The notes under the pieces are model-generated. The model made no database searches. It was not told the origin of the DNA and saw only the letters and a program-made list of their open reading frames with translations. The translations under genes and the position numbers were made by a program. A DNA stretch of 64,000 bases from Silvimonas iriomotensis (lineage in GTDB: Bacteria > Pseudomonadota > Gammaproteobacteria > Burkholderiales > Chitinibacteraceae), in the NCBI RefSeq assembly GCF_014645535.1, contig NZ_BMLX01000007.1, positions 124,001 through 188,000 of the forward strand, in the 5' to 3' direction. This document shows positions 44,375-54,217 of the stretch, in pieces (position 1 is the first letter of the stretch; every line of letters begins with the position of its first letter).

Positions 44375-46306
44375 TCACAAGCGAAAGCGTGACAAGGTGC
44401 TGTTCAGGTTGCTGGCCACCTGGTGCATCTCTTGCGCTTCTGCCGCAGCATCCCGCGATGCCGACTCGTTCTGCACAATCATCTGCGTCACGCGCTCCAC
44501 GTTGGCCGCAATGTCGTTACTGGCCTGGCTTTGCTCGCGCAGCGCCACGGTGATCTCCTGACTGACACGCAGCACCTCGCCCGAGGCCTCTTCAATGCGG
44601 CGGATGGCCGCGCCAGCCTGATTGGCCAGTTCCACGCCTTGCGCCACGCGCGCCTGTGCCGCGCCGATATTGCGGGTGGTTTCAGCCGCACTTTCCTGAA
44701 CGGCAGAGATAGTCTGGCTGATTTCGGTCGTCGACTGCGCGGTGCGCTCGGCCAGTTTGCGTACTTCATCGGCCACCACGGCAAAGCCGCGGCCTTGTTC
44801 ACCGGCGCGGGCCGCTTCAATGGCGGCGTTCAGTGCCAGCAAGTTGGTCTGGTCCGCCACTTCACGGATCACCTTGACCACGCTGGCGATCGCCACGGTT
44901 TTCTCTACTGTCGTGGCAATCACGCGTGCGGTTTCATCCACCTGTTCGGCAATCCCCTGGATTTCTGTCACCGTGCGCGCAATCACCTGTTCGCCTTCGC
45001 GGCTCAGGTTGGCGCTTTCTCTGGTGTGATCAAGCGAGGTTTGCGAGCTGGACGAAATATGGCTCACGCTCACCGTCAGTTCTTCCAGCGCCGCCGCCAT
45101 GGTGGTGGTGGCGTCAGATTGCCGCGCCGAACCCTCGGCAATCTGCTTTGAGGTGACATTAAACCGGCCGGCGATCTCGTTCACGCCACGGGCTTCTGCC
45201 TGGATTTCTTCGATCATGGCGCGCAAGGCATCACGCATGCGCCCGATCGCCACCATCATGCTGTCGCGCGATGCATTGCCCAACGGCAGCGGAAACGCCA
45301 GATCACCGTCGGCAATGGCTTGCGCGGCACGCACGGCGTCGGCGGGCTCGCCACCCAGCGGCTTGAGCACCAGATGGCGCAGCAGTGCCAGCAGCACAAT
45401 CAGCAGCAACACGGCCACGACCACAGCACTGATGCCGATCACCAGCGCGCGCTGACGGGCAATCTGGTTGACCTCAGACTCTGGCCACATGGCCACGGCC
45501 TTGAACTTCCAGTCGTCAAACGGTTGTTCGACATGGGCCCAGCCGGCCGGCGCGTTATCCAGCAGGCTTTGCGCGGTGCTGTCATCCACGCTGCCGGAAT
45601 GAAAGCGCACTTTGCCTTTGTCATCGACCACCGCCACAAAGCCGCTTTGCAGCAGATGAATGCGGCCGACCGTGGCTTGCATCGGCGAAAGATCAACCTT
45701 GTAGCCGACGTACCAGATGCCGATCACATTGTTGCCGGCATCGCGGATTGGCTCATAACCGGTGATATACGGGTTGCCCAGGATATCCACCTGGCCGTAG
45801 AACGGCTGGCCCTGGCGAATGGCGGCAATGGCGCGGCCCTTGGGGTCGAGCACGGTGCCAATGGCGCGGTTGCCGTCTTTCTTGACGTTGGTGGACACGC
45901 GCACAAAGTCATCACCGGCGCGGGAGAACAACGTCGCGGTGCCGCCCATGATGTCGAGCACGCCATCAACAAGTTCAAAATGATTGGCTTGCGAGGCGGT
46001 GCCCAGCAGCAAATCAGGCGGGTTTTTGTCTTTCACCGCCACCGCCGGGCCGCTGGCCGGCTGGCCCAGCGCCAGACCGCGTGCCTTGAGCAGCTTCATG
46101 GCGGCATCAACCCGCGCTTTCATCTGGTCGTTGGTCAGCTTGAGCTGATCGACCGCGTTATCCAGCGCTTGTTGGGCAAGTTGATCGGTCTCGTCGTGGA
46201 CCCGGTTGCTTTCGTTCAAAGCAAACAGCATGGCCCCACCGAGAATCACGGGCAGGAGGATGACAGCGATCGCCGCCGCAACGCGTCCCTGCAAAGTGTG
46301 CAGCAT
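44375..46306 (-). CDS. Methyl-accepting chemotaxis protein with Cache-type sensor
   Basis: A 643-residue transmembrane receptor. TM1 about residues 10-32; a periplasmic Cache sensor about 35-275 (with [17 protein letters not shown] and [11 protein letters not shown]); TM2 about 283-303; HAMP; then an MCP signalling domain of about 270 residues with the hairpin-tip [19 protein letters not shown]. No C-terminal CheR-docking pentapeptide; the last residues are TLSRFRL. Ligand unknown. Confidence 0.93.
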   Translation of the reverse strand: MLHTLQGRVAAAIAVILLPVILGGAMLFALNESNRVHDETDQLAQQALDNAVDQLKLTNDQMKARVDAAMKLLKARGLALGQPASGPAVAVKDKNPPDLLLGTASQANHFELVDGVLDIMGGTATLFSRAGDDFVRVSTNVKKDGNRAIGTVLDPKGRAIAAIRQGQPFYGQVDILGNPYITGYEPIRDAGNNVIGIWYVGYKVDLSPMQATVGRIHLLQSGFVAVVDDKGKVRFHSGSVDDSTAQSLLDNAPAGWAHVEQPFDDWKFKAVAMWPESEVNQIARQRALVIGISAVVVAVLLLIVLLALLRHLVLKPLGGEPADAVRAAQAIADGDLAFPLPLGNASRDSMMVAIGRMRDALRAMIEEIQAEARGVNEIAGRFNVTSKQIAEGSARQSDATTTMAAALEELTVSVSHISSSSQTSLDHTRESANLSREGEQVIARTVTEIQGIAEQVDETARVIATTVEKTVAIASVVKVIREVADQTNLLALNAAIEAARAGEQGRGFAVVADEVRKLAERTAQSTTEISQTISAVQESAAETTRNIGAAQARVAQGVELANQAGAAIRRIEEASGEVLRVSQEITVALREQSQASNDIAANVERVTQMIVQNESASRDAAAEAQEMHQVASNLNSTLSRFRL

Positions 46307-46369
46307 GACATTTTTCCTTGTTATATCAGCATTTTCTGTTCGGGCCGAATTATGCCAAATGAATGCTGA

Positions 46370-47311
46370 TTACGAGTCAGCACCGTCCGTCACTCCGACT
46401 AACGGTAACTCTGTCTGCATGTTGCCGGTCAGCACGTCAACCACCCAATCCACGAACACCCTCACCCGGGCAGAGAGACGCCGGTTTTGAGCATAGACCA
46501 CAGAAACCGGCAATGGCGCCGCACGATATCGGGGCAGGACTTCCACCAGTTGCCCGCTGGCCAGCAAGGGCACAATGCCATTGCGCGGCGCCTGCACCAG
46601 ACCAAGGCCGGCCAGGCAGCAGGCCATATACGCCTCTGAACTGGTGACCGAAATCCGGCTTTGCATGCGGATCAGCCGGGTTTCGCCGTTGTGGGTGTAT
46701 TCCCAGTCCAGATCACGCCCCAGCCGGCTGGAATGAAAATTCACCGCCAGATGGTGTTCCAGATCAGCCAGCGTTTGCGGCACGCCGTACTGCGCCAGGT
46801 AAGCGGGTGAGGCACAGTTGACCTGCGCCATGGCCCCCACCCGCCGCGCCATCAGGGTCGAGTCTGGCAGTTCACCCACCCGCACCGCGCAATCCACGCC
46901 CTCGCCCACCAGATCCACAAAGCGGTCATTGGCGCCAAACCGCAACTGGATTTCCGGATAGCGTTCAAAAAACCTCGGCAAGCGTGGAATGATTTCCAGT
47001 CGCGCCATGCGTTCGGGCAAATCCACCTGTACCACACCGCTGGGGCTGCGCGCCGCGCCGGTAAACAGGTTGTCGGTCTCTTCCAGCTCCGCCACCAGGC
47101 GGGTGCAGCGTTCCTGGTACAGCAACCCTTCCTGCGTCAGGCTGACCCGCCGCGTGGTGCGCTGGAACAATTGCGCGCCAAGGCGTTTTTCCAGGTGCTG
47201 GATGGCATTGCTGACCGTGGCGCGTGGCAGATGCAGTACATCTGCCGCCTTGCTGAAACTGCTGAACTCGGCCACTTTGAGAAAGACTTGCATGGCTTCG
47301 ATGCGATCCAT
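46370..47311 (-). CDS. LysR-family transcriptional regulator
   Basis: A 313-residue LTTR. N-terminal winged helix (about residues 1-60) has FLKVAEFSSFSKAADVLHLPRATVSNAIQHLEKRLG; a two-lobe effector domain follows. It is divergent from the aldo/keto reductase gene with a 144-bp shared control region containing CAATCTGATTG, typical of regulation of a neighbouring target and of itself. Confidence 0.93.
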   Translation of the reverse strand: MDRIEAMQVFLKVAEFSSFSKAADVLHLPRATVSNAIQHLEKRLGAQLFQRTTRRVSLTQEGLLYQERCTRLVAELEETDNLFTGAARSPSGVVQVDLPERMARLEIIPRLPRFFERYPEIQLRFGANDRFVDLVGEGVDCAVRVGELPDSTLMARRVGAMAQVNCASPAYLAQYGVPQTLADLEHHLAVNFHSSRLGRDLDWEYTHNGETRLIRMQSRISVTSSEAYMACCLAGLGLVQAPRNGIVPLLASGQLVEVLPRYRAAPLPVSVVYAQNRRLSARVRVFVDWVVDVLTGNMQTELPLVGVTDGADS

Positions 47312-47329
47312 TTCCGGCTCCGGGCATCA

Positions 47330-47359
47330 CAATCTGATTGTTGGTCTTGTTCGTATAAT
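47330..47359. promoter_or_regulatory. Shared control region of LysR and aldo/keto reductase genes
   Basis: The inverted repeat CAATC-T-GATTG (47330-47340) lies beside a perfect TATAAT (47354-47359) that would start the reductase transcript; the matching -35 is weak. This fits a LysR operator. Confidence 0.4.
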
Positions 47360-47455
47360 AAATCCATCCGCCGCGGCTTTATCCGGAATATCCAGTCAAT
47401 AACAATGCAAGGCATCACGCCAGCGCGCGATTTATTCAATTACTGGAGTCTGAAG

Positions 47456-48463
47456 ATGCAACAGCGACAACTTGGAAAAACCGGCCCGCTCACCGCCGCC
47501 CTGGGCCTGGGCTGCATGGGTATGTCCGGCATGTACGGCCCGGTCGATGAAGAAGAAGGCATTGCCACCATTCATGCCGCCATGGACGCCGGGATCGTCC
47601 TGCTTGATACCGGGGATTTTTACGGCATGGGCCATAACGAGATGCTGATCGGCCGCGCCCTCAAAGGCAAAAACCGCGATCAGGTACAGATCAGCGTCAA
47701 GTTTGGCGCCCTGCGTGATCCGGCCAATGGCTGGGGCGGTTATGACGCCCGCCCGGCTGCCGTGCGCAATTTTGTGGCCTATACGCTCAAGCGCCTTGGC
47801 GTGGATTACATCGACATCTATCGCCCTGCCCGGCTGGACCCGAATGTGCCGATTGAAGACACCATGGGCGCCATCAGCCGGCTGATCGAAGAAGGCTACG
47901 TGCGCCACGCCGGTTTGTCTGAAGTGGGCGCCGACACCATCCGCCGCGCCGCCGCCGTCACGCCGGTCTCTGACTTGCAGATTGAGTACTCGCTGATTTC
48001 ACGCTCGCTGGAAGCCGAAATCCTGCCCGCCTGCCGTGAGCTGGGCATCGGCATTACCGCCTATGGCGTGTTGTCGCGCGGCTTGATCAGCGGCCACTGG
48101 TCTGCCGATCGCGCCATGGGCAAAGGGGATTTTCGCAGCTCTGCCCCGCGTTTCAGCGGCGACAATCTCACCCACAACCTGGCGCTGGTCGACACCCTGC
48201 GCAGCATTGCCCAGGACAAAGGCGTCACCGTGGCCCAGCTGGCGATTGCCTGGGTGATGTCGCGCGGTGAGGATATCGTGCCGTTGATTGGCGCCCGTTC
48301 CCGCACGCGGCTGGCGGAATCGCTCGGTGCGGTGGAAATCAAACTGAGCGAGGCCGAACTGGCGCGTATCGAACAAGCCGTTCCGGCGGATGCGGCGGCT
48401 GGCGAGCGCTATCAACCCGCGCAAATGGCCCATATGGATAGCGAAAAGCGCGGGCACGCTTGA
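47456..48463 (+). CDS. Aldo/keto reductase
   Basis: A 335-residue (alpha/beta)8 NADPH oxidoreductase. It starts QQRQLGKTGPLTAALGLGCMGM; catalytic D51 (LLDTGDFYG), Y56 and K82 are visible. The usual active-site His is replaced: the segment reads YIDIYRPARLDPNVPIEDT, as in one AKR subgroup. ATG 47456 has GGAG upstream and is preferred to ATG 47405. Likely regulated by the divergent LysR protein. Confidence 0.92.
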   Translation: MQQRQLGKTGPLTAALGLGCMGMSGMYGPVDEEEGIATIHAAMDAGIVLLDTGDFYGMGHNEMLIGRALKGKNRDQVQISVKFGALRDPANGWGGYDARPAAVRNFVAYTLKRLGVDYIDIYRPARLDPNVPIEDTMGAISRLIEEGYVRHAGLSEVGADTIRRAAAVTPVSDLQIEYSLISRSLEAEILPACRELGIGITAYGVLSRGLISGHWSADRAMGKGDFRSSAPRFSGDNLTHNLALVDTLRSIAQDKGVTVAQLAIAWVMSRGEDIVPLIGARSRTRLAESLGAVEIKLSEAELARIEQAVPADAAAGERYQPAQMAHMDSEKRGHA

Positions 48464-48481
48464 TGCGCCCGGGCGCGCGCC

Positions 48482-49117
48482 TTAGTCATCTGACTGGCTG
48501 AACAGGCGCGCCACGTCTTGCCGGTGCTGCTGCACGCCTTGCTGATGGGCGTGCAGCAAGCGGCCGGGGAATTCCGGTTGTTCTTCTACCTGGCGATAGC
48601 GCCCCAGCCGCAGCCAGGTCATCAGGCTGGCTTCGCCCAGATGCAGCACGCCGCCAATCACCACGCCAATCAACACTTCTGCGGTGCGGTACACGGCAGT
48701 CAGCAGCGGCGATTCAGCGCTGGTGGTGGTTAGCAGTACCAGCGGGCAGGTCCATAGACAGACCCGGATCGCCGGCCGGCCCATGGCGATGATGGCGCAG
48801 ATGCCCACAGCCACGGCCAGTTGCACCGGCACGGCAATCTGCCAGGTATTGCCGGCCAGGTTGGCCACCAGCGCCACCAGCGCGCCCAGCAGCGTCCCCA
48901 GAATGCGCCCGCGAATCGACGTGCGCGTGGCGTGGATGTTTTCTTGCGAAACAATCAGCGCCGACATCGACGCCCACACCGGATGCGGCGACTGCAACAA
49001 CACGGCCGCATACCAGGACAACGTGGCCGAGGCCGCACAGCGCACGACAAAATTAGCGCGGTCTACATAGTGATGCAGGTGTTCACGGTCGATCTGCAAC
49101 ATGGCAAGGCGCAACAT
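48482..49117 (-). CDS. FUSC-family membrane protein
   Basis: A 211-residue protein with six hydrophobic helices (about 25-165) and a soluble charged tail. The repeated segments PHPVWASMSALIVSQENIHATRTSIRGRILGTLLGA are FUSC/aromatic-acid exporter-like. It is about a third of the length of full FUSC pumps and lacks the second half. Start at 49117 is by position; ATG 49102 also fits. Ends 18 bp from the aldo/keto reductase stop. Confidence 0.75.
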   Translation of the reverse strand: MLRLAMLQIDREHLHHYVDRANFVVRCAASATLSWYAAVLLQSPHPVWASMSALIVSQENIHATRTSIRGRILGTLLGALVALVANLAGNTWQIAVPVQLAVAVGICAIIAMGRPAIRVCLWTCPLVLLTTTSAESPLLTAVYRTAEVLIGVVIGGVLHLGEASLMTWLRLGRYRQVEEQPEFPGRLLHAHQQGVQQHRQDVARLFSQSDD

Positions 49118-49151
49118 TCCACTCGGGCTGACTTCATCAGCGTAGACCGTT

Positions 49152-49739
49152 TCAGGCCCAGACGCCCTCGGCCAGTTTCGCGGCATATTCACGCACATCT
49201 TGCGGCCAGGCGCTGATCAAGGCCTCAAACCGCGCCTGGTCCGGCGCAAACAAAGCGCGCGAGACTTCTTCAAAACCAGGCAGATTGCCGGCCAGCGCAG
49301 AGATAAAGCGATAGCACACCTCTTGCGCATGACGGCGGCGGTCTGGCGCGGCGCTGGCGTGGCGCGCGGCCTCCACCAGCTTGCGCAGTACCACGGACGC
49401 GCCGCCAGGCTGGCTGTTCAACCATTCCCAATGTCGCGGCAGCAGCGTGACCTCCCGCGCGACGACGCCCAGTTTGGGCCGGCCGCGCCCACGTGGGGCA
49501 TCGAGTTCTTCTGTGGCGTCTGGCGTGGCAGTCACTTCAACAATACGCGCGGCGATTTCTGCCGCCGTGCCGCGCAAATCCAGTTCGACCGGGCGGGCGG
49601 TGGCGTCATCAAACACCAGCAAGGGCTCTGTGGCGTTGTCAGCGCCACTTTGCTTGATGGCGACGGCCACATCACGCAGCAGGCCAGAGGCAATGCGGCG
49701 ATGCCCGGCAAACGCCGTGCAGTGAATGGGATGGGTCAT
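49152..49739 (-). CDS. DUF2239 family protein
   Basis: A 195-residue soluble protein. The family features are an N-terminal AFAGHRRIASGLL, a central RGRGRPKLGVVAREVTLLPRHWEWL, and the C-terminal RRHAQEVCYRFISALAGNLPGFEEVSRALFAPDQARF. Function unknown. Divergent from the ArsR gene. Confidence 0.85.
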   Translation of the reverse strand: MTHPIHCTAFAGHRRIASGLLRDVAVAIKQSGADNATEPLLVFDDATARPVELDLRGTAAEIAARIVEVTATPDATEELDAPRGRGRPKLGVVAREVTLLPRHWEWLNSQPGGASVVLRKLVEAARHASAAPDRRRHAQEVCYRFISALAGNLPGFEEVSRALFAPDQARFEALISAWPQDVREYAAKLAEGVWA

Positions 49740-49860
49740 GGTCGTTCTCCTGGCCAGTCAGCGGTGAATGCACCAAATTTACCCGGATATAAATACCGCG
49801 TCAATATCATCCGGGTAAAATACCGTTCTTCAGCCGGTGGCGATGGTCTGGTTACTTTTC

Positions 49861-49895
49861 TTGCAATTAATAACCATTCGGTTATCATTTGGTCA
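49861..49895 (+). promoter_or_regulatory. ArsR-operon promoter with embedded operator
   Basis: TTGCAA (49861-49866), 16 nt, TATCAT (49883-49888). Between and over the -10 lies a perfect inverted repeat ATAACC-ATTC-GGTTAT (49870-49885). Transcription would begin close to 49895, the ATG of the ArsR-like gene, so the mRNA may be leaderless. Confidence 0.6.
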
Positions 49896-50218
49896 TGGAT
49901 ACCGCAACCGACACGCTTTTCCGGGCTTTGGCAGACCCCACCCGCCGCGCCGTGTACGAACGGCTTTGCCGCCAGGGCGAGCAAAACGTCCGGGCGCTGA
50001 CGGATCAGGCTGGCGTGTCACAACCGGCGGTATCAAAGCATCTGGCCATCCTCAAAGAGGCCGGCCTTGTGACAGAACGGCGCGCAGGCCGCCAGACGCA
50101 TTACAGCGCGCAACCGGCCGCACTGAACCCGCTGATGGACTGGCTGCGTTACTACAGCGCGTTCTGGCCCGATCGTTTTGATCGTCTTGATGACCTTTTG
50201 CAAAGGATGGACCAATGA
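49895..50218 (+). CDS. ArsR-family transcriptional regulator
   Basis: A 107-residue winged-helix protein without clear metal-binding cysteines. Recognition region QAGVSQPAVSKHLAILKEAGLVTERRAGRQTHYSA is typical of the SdpR/autorepressor group that pairs with AHSA1 proteins. The start at 49895 coincides with the predicted transcription start. Overlaps the next gene by 4 bp. Confidence 0.92.
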   Translation: MDTATDTLFRALADPTRRAVYERLCRQGEQNVRALTDQAGVSQPAVSKHLAILKEAGLVTERRAGRQTHYSAQPAALNPLMDWLRYYSAFWPDRFDRLDDLLQRMDQ

Positions 50219-50664
50219 ACATGCCCAGTACCGATCAAGCCCTGCGCGCTGTCGTGGTTGAACGCAGTTTTGCCCACCCGCAGGAAAAAGTCTGGCGCGC
50301 GCTCACGCAAGGGCCGCTGCTGGAAGAATGGCTGATGAGCAATGACTTTGAACCCGTCGTGGGGCACCGTTTTACTTTCCGCATGCCGGCCATGCCCGGC
50401 TGGAACGGCATCACCGACTGTGAAGTGCTGACGGTGGATGCCCCGCGGCAACTGGCCTACACCTGGTGTGCATCGGGCGAAGAAGCGGCCACCGGCATCA
50501 GCACGGTCGTGACCTTTACGCTGACGCCGACCCCCGAAGGCGTCTTGCTGCGCATGGAGCAAAGCGGCTTCAAGCCGCACGAAGACCGCAATCTGCAAGG
50601 CGCCAACTGGGGCTGGCAGTCTTTCTTCACCAGACTGGAAGGCGTGCTGGCCAAAGCGGCCTGA
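50215..50664 (+). CDS. AHSA1/SRPBCC-family protein
   Basis: A 149-residue START-like fold: N-terminal VERSFAHPQEKVWRALTQGPLLEEWLMSNDFEPVVG and C-terminal WGWQSFFTRLEGVL. Such proteins bind small hydrophobic molecules; none is indicated here. Second gene of the ArsR operon and its probable target. Confidence 0.9.
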   Translation: MNMPSTDQALRAVVVERSFAHPQEKVWRALTQGPLLEEWLMSNDFEPVVGHRFTFRMPAMPGWNGITDCEVLTVDAPRQLAYTWCASGEEAATGISTVVTFTLTPTPEGVLLRMEQSGFKPHEDRNLQGANWGWQSFFTRLEGVLAKAA

Positions 50665-50679
50665 TCTTGCACCTGCCAG

Positions 50680-50718
50680 AAAAACAGCCGGGGCAATCTG
50701 CGCCGGCTGTTTTTGTTT
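50680..50718 (+). terminator. Terminator of the ArsR/AHSA1 operon
   Basis: AAAAACAGCCGG-(11-nt loop)-CCGGCTGTTTTT; serves the convergent MFS gene too. Confidence 0.9.
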
Positions 50719-50730
50719 TCGGGTCATCGC

Positions 50731-51903
50731 TCAGGCATGGAACGCCTGCCTGGGTGAACGCCCGGCCAGCGAAACCGCGACAAACCCCAGCGCCACCAGC
50801 AGCAACACACCCACCATGGCCTGATCACCCCAGCGTTGCATGGCCACACCGGTCAGCGCCGGGCCGGCACTGCTGCTGATATTCCAGGTCAGCGCAATCA
50901 GCCCGGCCGATCGCAACAAGGCCGCGCCCGTGAAGTAATCCCCGCTGGCTACAATCGCCAGTGTGTAGATAGCGCCGGCGACGCCACCCAGCACAAACAA
51001 CCATGGCCACCAGACAAAACCCGCATGGATTACCCAGGGCAAACCGGCCAGCAGCAGGCACAACAGGACTCCGCACAGTTTGTGCACGCGCGCGCGGCCG
51101 TAATGATCGGCCAGCCAGCCAGCGGCAAACTGCAAGGTGGCGTCGCCCGCCATGACGACCGACGCCGACAACAAGGCTGTCTGGCGATCAAAACCGTGAT
51201 GCAAGGCAAACAGCGGCAAGAAACTGAGTGTCACGGCATCAAACAGCGCAAAGAACGCCGTGCCGGCCACAATGACCGGCGCAAACCGCAAAATGGCCAG
51301 CCACGATGCGTGCTGATCCTGCGCGCCAGCCGGGGTTTCATCGGCATCATGCGTACCGGCATCGGCCGCCACAATGCCGGGGATCCCGATCAGGAACAGC
51401 AGCCCGGCAATCAAAAAATTGCGATCCGGCATGGCATCCAGCCAGGTGGTCAACCCAGGCCCGAGCATCTGGCACAGGCTGAAACTGGTGGAATAGATTG
51501 CCACCACCCGCCCGCGCGACGCATCGGGCGGCAAGGCGTTGATCCAGGACTCGCCCAGCACGAACAACGGCGCCATGGCAAAGCCAAACATAAACCGCAA
51601 CACGGCCCAGCAAACCAGATTGCTGGTGAACTGCAAGGGCATGACAGAAGCCAGCGCCAGCACCATGCAGCCCAGCATCACCCCGCGCCGGCCCAGCCGC
51701 TGCGTCAGGCCCGGCGCCAGAAAGGTGCCGATCACGCCGCCCAACGCGCCCGCTGCCGCCATCCAGCCAACGACTTCCGGGCCGTAGCCAAGCCGGACCA
51801 GTGTGAGCGCGGTTAGCGGCAAAGTGGCGCCCAGGCCGATACCGACCACGGCCACGCTAAATGTCACTGCCACAAAGTTGCGCCAGACTTGCCGCTCAAG
51901 CAT
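50731..51903 (-). CDS. MFS transporter (YcaD-like)
   Basis: A 390-residue 12-helix permease, with MFS loop-2 FLAPGLTQRLGRRGVMLG and the helix-5 motif. ATG 51903 has GGGAG upstream and is preferred over two earlier in-frame ATGs. Substrate unknown. Confidence 0.87.
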   Translation of the reverse strand: MLERQVWRNFVAVTFSVAVVGIGLGATLPLTALTLVRLGYGPEVVGWMAAAGALGGVIGTFLAPGLTQRLGRRGVMLGCMVLALASVMPLQFTSNLVCWAVLRFMFGFAMAPLFVLGESWINALPPDASRGRVVAIYSTSFSLCQMLGPGLTTWLDAMPDRNFLIAGLLFLIGIPGIVAADAGTHDADETPAGAQDQHASWLAILRFAPVIVAGTAFFALFDAVTLSFLPLFALHHGFDRQTALLSASVVMAGDATLQFAAGWLADHYGRARVHKLCGVLLCLLLAGLPWVIHAGFVWWPWLFVLGGVAGAIYTLAIVASGDYFTGAALLRSAGLIALTWNISSSAGPALTGVAMQRWGDQAMVGVLLLVALGFVAVSLAGRSPRQAFHA

Positions 51904-52015
51904 GAATGCTCCCGTCATCGAGGTAGGGGCGATTCTAGCTGCAGACCAGGTCTGCGGTCTGCCTGGCTGTTCTACACTGAGCACATTGCCCTTTTGACCG
52001 GTTCAAGGAGCCAAC

Positions 52016-52408
52016 ATGACCATCCACGTGACATGGCAGGCGGCCAGCCAGGCCACCATTACCCAGTTGAGCAATGGCAGTGCGCAGTGGACTGCCGACA
52101 TGGGCGCGGCCAGCGGTGGCGCCCCCGGCGCGCCAGACCCGCATGAACTGCTGGATTCCGCGCTGGGCGCGTGCACCTCGCTGACCTTGCAGCTGTACGC
52201 ACGACGACGCAGTTATCCGCTGGAAAGCATCCGGGTAGAAATCACGCATGAAGAGGAAGGCGGCGTGTATCACATGAAACGCCATATCACGCTGGGCGGC
52301 CCGCTGGATGACGCCGCGCGGGCGGATCTGTTGCGCGTGGCGGAGAAATGCCCGGTGCACAAAACCCTGAGCGGGCAGTTCGAGATCAAGACCGATCTGG
52401 TGGTCTGA
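52016..52408 (+). CDS. OsmC-family peroxiredoxin-like protein
   Basis: A 130-residue Ohr/OsmC protein. The two active cysteines are in LGACTSLTLQLYARRR (about residue 55) and EKCPVHKTL (about 113). Family members reduce organic hydroperoxides. Start preceded by AAGGAG. Confidence 0.92.
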   Translation: MTIHVTWQAASQATITQLSNGSAQWTADMGAASGGAPGAPDPHELLDSALGACTSLTLQLYARRRSYPLESIRVEITHEEEGGVYHMKRHITLGGPLDDAARADLLRVAEKCPVHKTLSGQFEIKTDLVV

Positions 52409-52427
52409 TCAGGCCCGGCACACACAC

Positions 52428-52459
52428 AAAAGCGGCATGGATCACCATGCCGCTTTTTT
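52428..52459. terminator. Bidirectional terminator between osmC-like and MHS-type genes
   Basis: AAAAGCGGCATGG-ATCA-CCATGCCGCTTTTTT. Confidence 0.92.
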
Positions 52460-52482
52460 CATGCCCGACCAGATACCACGCG

Positions 52483-53829
52483 CTACACGCGCTGTGCCAC
52501 TGGCGCGGCAGATTCATCATTCGCCGCCGCCTGACCGGCGCTGACGAGATCGGCATGGCGCGTTTCCCGCATCGACAACACGGCCAGGAAACTCAGCAAG
52601 GCCGCCACCGACACGTAGCCGCCCACCCAGGACAGCCCGCCCTTCTCGACCAGAATCTGCGCAATGAACGGTGCAATCGACGCCCCGATAATGCCGCCGA
52701 CGTTATAAGCAATTGACGCCCCGGTGTAACGCACGCGCGTGGGGAAGATCTCTGGCAACAGCGCACCCATGGGCCCGAAAGTGAAGCCCATCAGAAAGAG
52801 TTCGATCACCAGGAACAAGCCCACGCTGGCCGTGGTGCCACCACCCAGCAGCGGCGCCATGGCGAAGCCAGACAACATGGCCAGCGCGGTGCCCAGCAAC
52901 AGCACCGGGCGGCGGCCCCATTTATCGCTGGCCCAGGCCGACAGCGGCGTACCCAGCGCCATGAACAGCACGGCAAAACACAGCATGGCCAGGAATTCAG
53001 GCTTGGTGAAATGCAGTTTGCTCACGCCATAAGACAGCGAAAACACGGTGGAGATATAAAACAGCGCATAACACACCACCATGGAAAACGCGCCTTGCAG
53101 CACCGGCACGATATGGCCGGACAGCGTTTCGAATAACGGCACGCGGGCGCGTTCGTTACGCTGCAACGCCTGGGCAAAGATCGGGGTCTCGTGCAGTTTC
53201 AGGCGCACATACAAACCCACCATCACCAGCGCGGCACTGAAAATGAACGGCACGCGCCAGCCCCAGCTTTTGAACTGATCGTCCGACAACAGCACCGCCA
53301 GACCAAAGAACAAACCGTTGGCAAACAGGAAACCAATCGACGGCCCCATTTGTGGAAACATGCCAAACCAGGCGCGTTTGCCGGCGGGCGCGTTCTCGGT
53401 GGCCAGCAATGCCGCGCCACCCCACTCACCGCCCAGACCAATACCCTGGCCAAAGCGCAGCACGCACAGGATGACCGGCGCGGCCACGCCAATGCTCTCG
53501 TAACTGGGCAAGAACCCGATCAGCGTGGTAGAGACCCCCATCACCAGCAAAGACGCCACCAGCGTGGATTTGCGGCCGATGCGATCGCCAAAGTGGCCAA
53601 ACAGCGCCGAGCCCACCGGGCGTGCCAGAAAGGCGATCCCGAAGGTGACAAAGGCATTGAGCGATTGCGCAGTCGCCGATTCTTTGGGGAAAAACGTCGG
53701 GCCGATGATCAGCGCGGCCGCGGTGGCAAAGATATAGAAATCAAAAAATTCGATGGCGGTGCCAATAAAACTGGCCACCGCAACGCGCGCCGTAGAATTG
53801 GCCGGCGGCTGGGCTGCATGAGTCGTCAT
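52483..53829 (-). CDS. MHS-family MFS transporter (metabolite:proton symporter)
   Basis: A 448-residue protein. Signature N-terminus ASFIGTAIEFFDFYIFATAAALI and loop GHFGDRIGRKSTL mark the metabolite:H+ symporter group (KgtP/ShiA/ProP relatives). ATG 53829 is used; the longer frame is unlikely. Substrate, probably an organic acid, is not evident. Confidence 0.9.
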   Translation of the reverse strand: MTTHAAQPPANSTARVAVASFIGTAIEFFDFYIFATAAALIIGPTFFPKESATAQSLNAFVTFGIAFLARPVGSALFGHFGDRIGRKSTLVASLLVMGVSTTLIGFLPSYESIGVAAPVILCVLRFGQGIGLGGEWGGAALLATENAPAGKRAWFGMFPQMGPSIGFLFANGLFFGLAVLLSDDQFKSWGWRVPFIFSAALVMVGLYVRLKLHETPIFAQALQRNERARVPLFETLSGHIVPVLQGAFSMVVCYALFYISTVFSLSYGVSKLHFTKPEFLAMLCFAVLFMALGTPLSAWASDKWGRRPVLLLGTALAMLSGFAMAPLLGGGTTASVGLFLVIELFLMGFTFGPMGALLPEIFPTRVRYTGASIAYNVGGIIGASIAPFIAQILVEKGGLSWVGGYVSVAALLSFLAVLSMRETRHADLVSAGQAAANDESAAPVAQRV

Positions 53830-54217
53830 GGATTTGCTCTCTGTATTTTTGACCAGAACCATGACGAGGAAATGCCCGGTGCTTGTGACGGCCGCATTCC
53901 TTCCCCATGCCTGGCGGTATGTGTGAAGAGCAAACGGGCGGACGACACGGCGGCGATGGGCGCAGATGACTCAGGCAGGCAGCGGATGGGCAGCGGGCCC
54001 GGTCTCGAACCGGATTGCGTTTGCGGCTGGATAAGCTGCGACTGATGATAAGTACCGCAAAAAAAACCTGCAATACCGGGAACCTGTGTTGCCACTGATC
54101 AGTCATTTCGCATGCTGGTCACAAAATTGTCAAAATTCACGTTTGCTTGCAACGGGATCACGGCTATGGTCGATCGTTTTTCCCGCCGTTCGCCTGCCGT
54201 ACAGAACGACTGATTAC

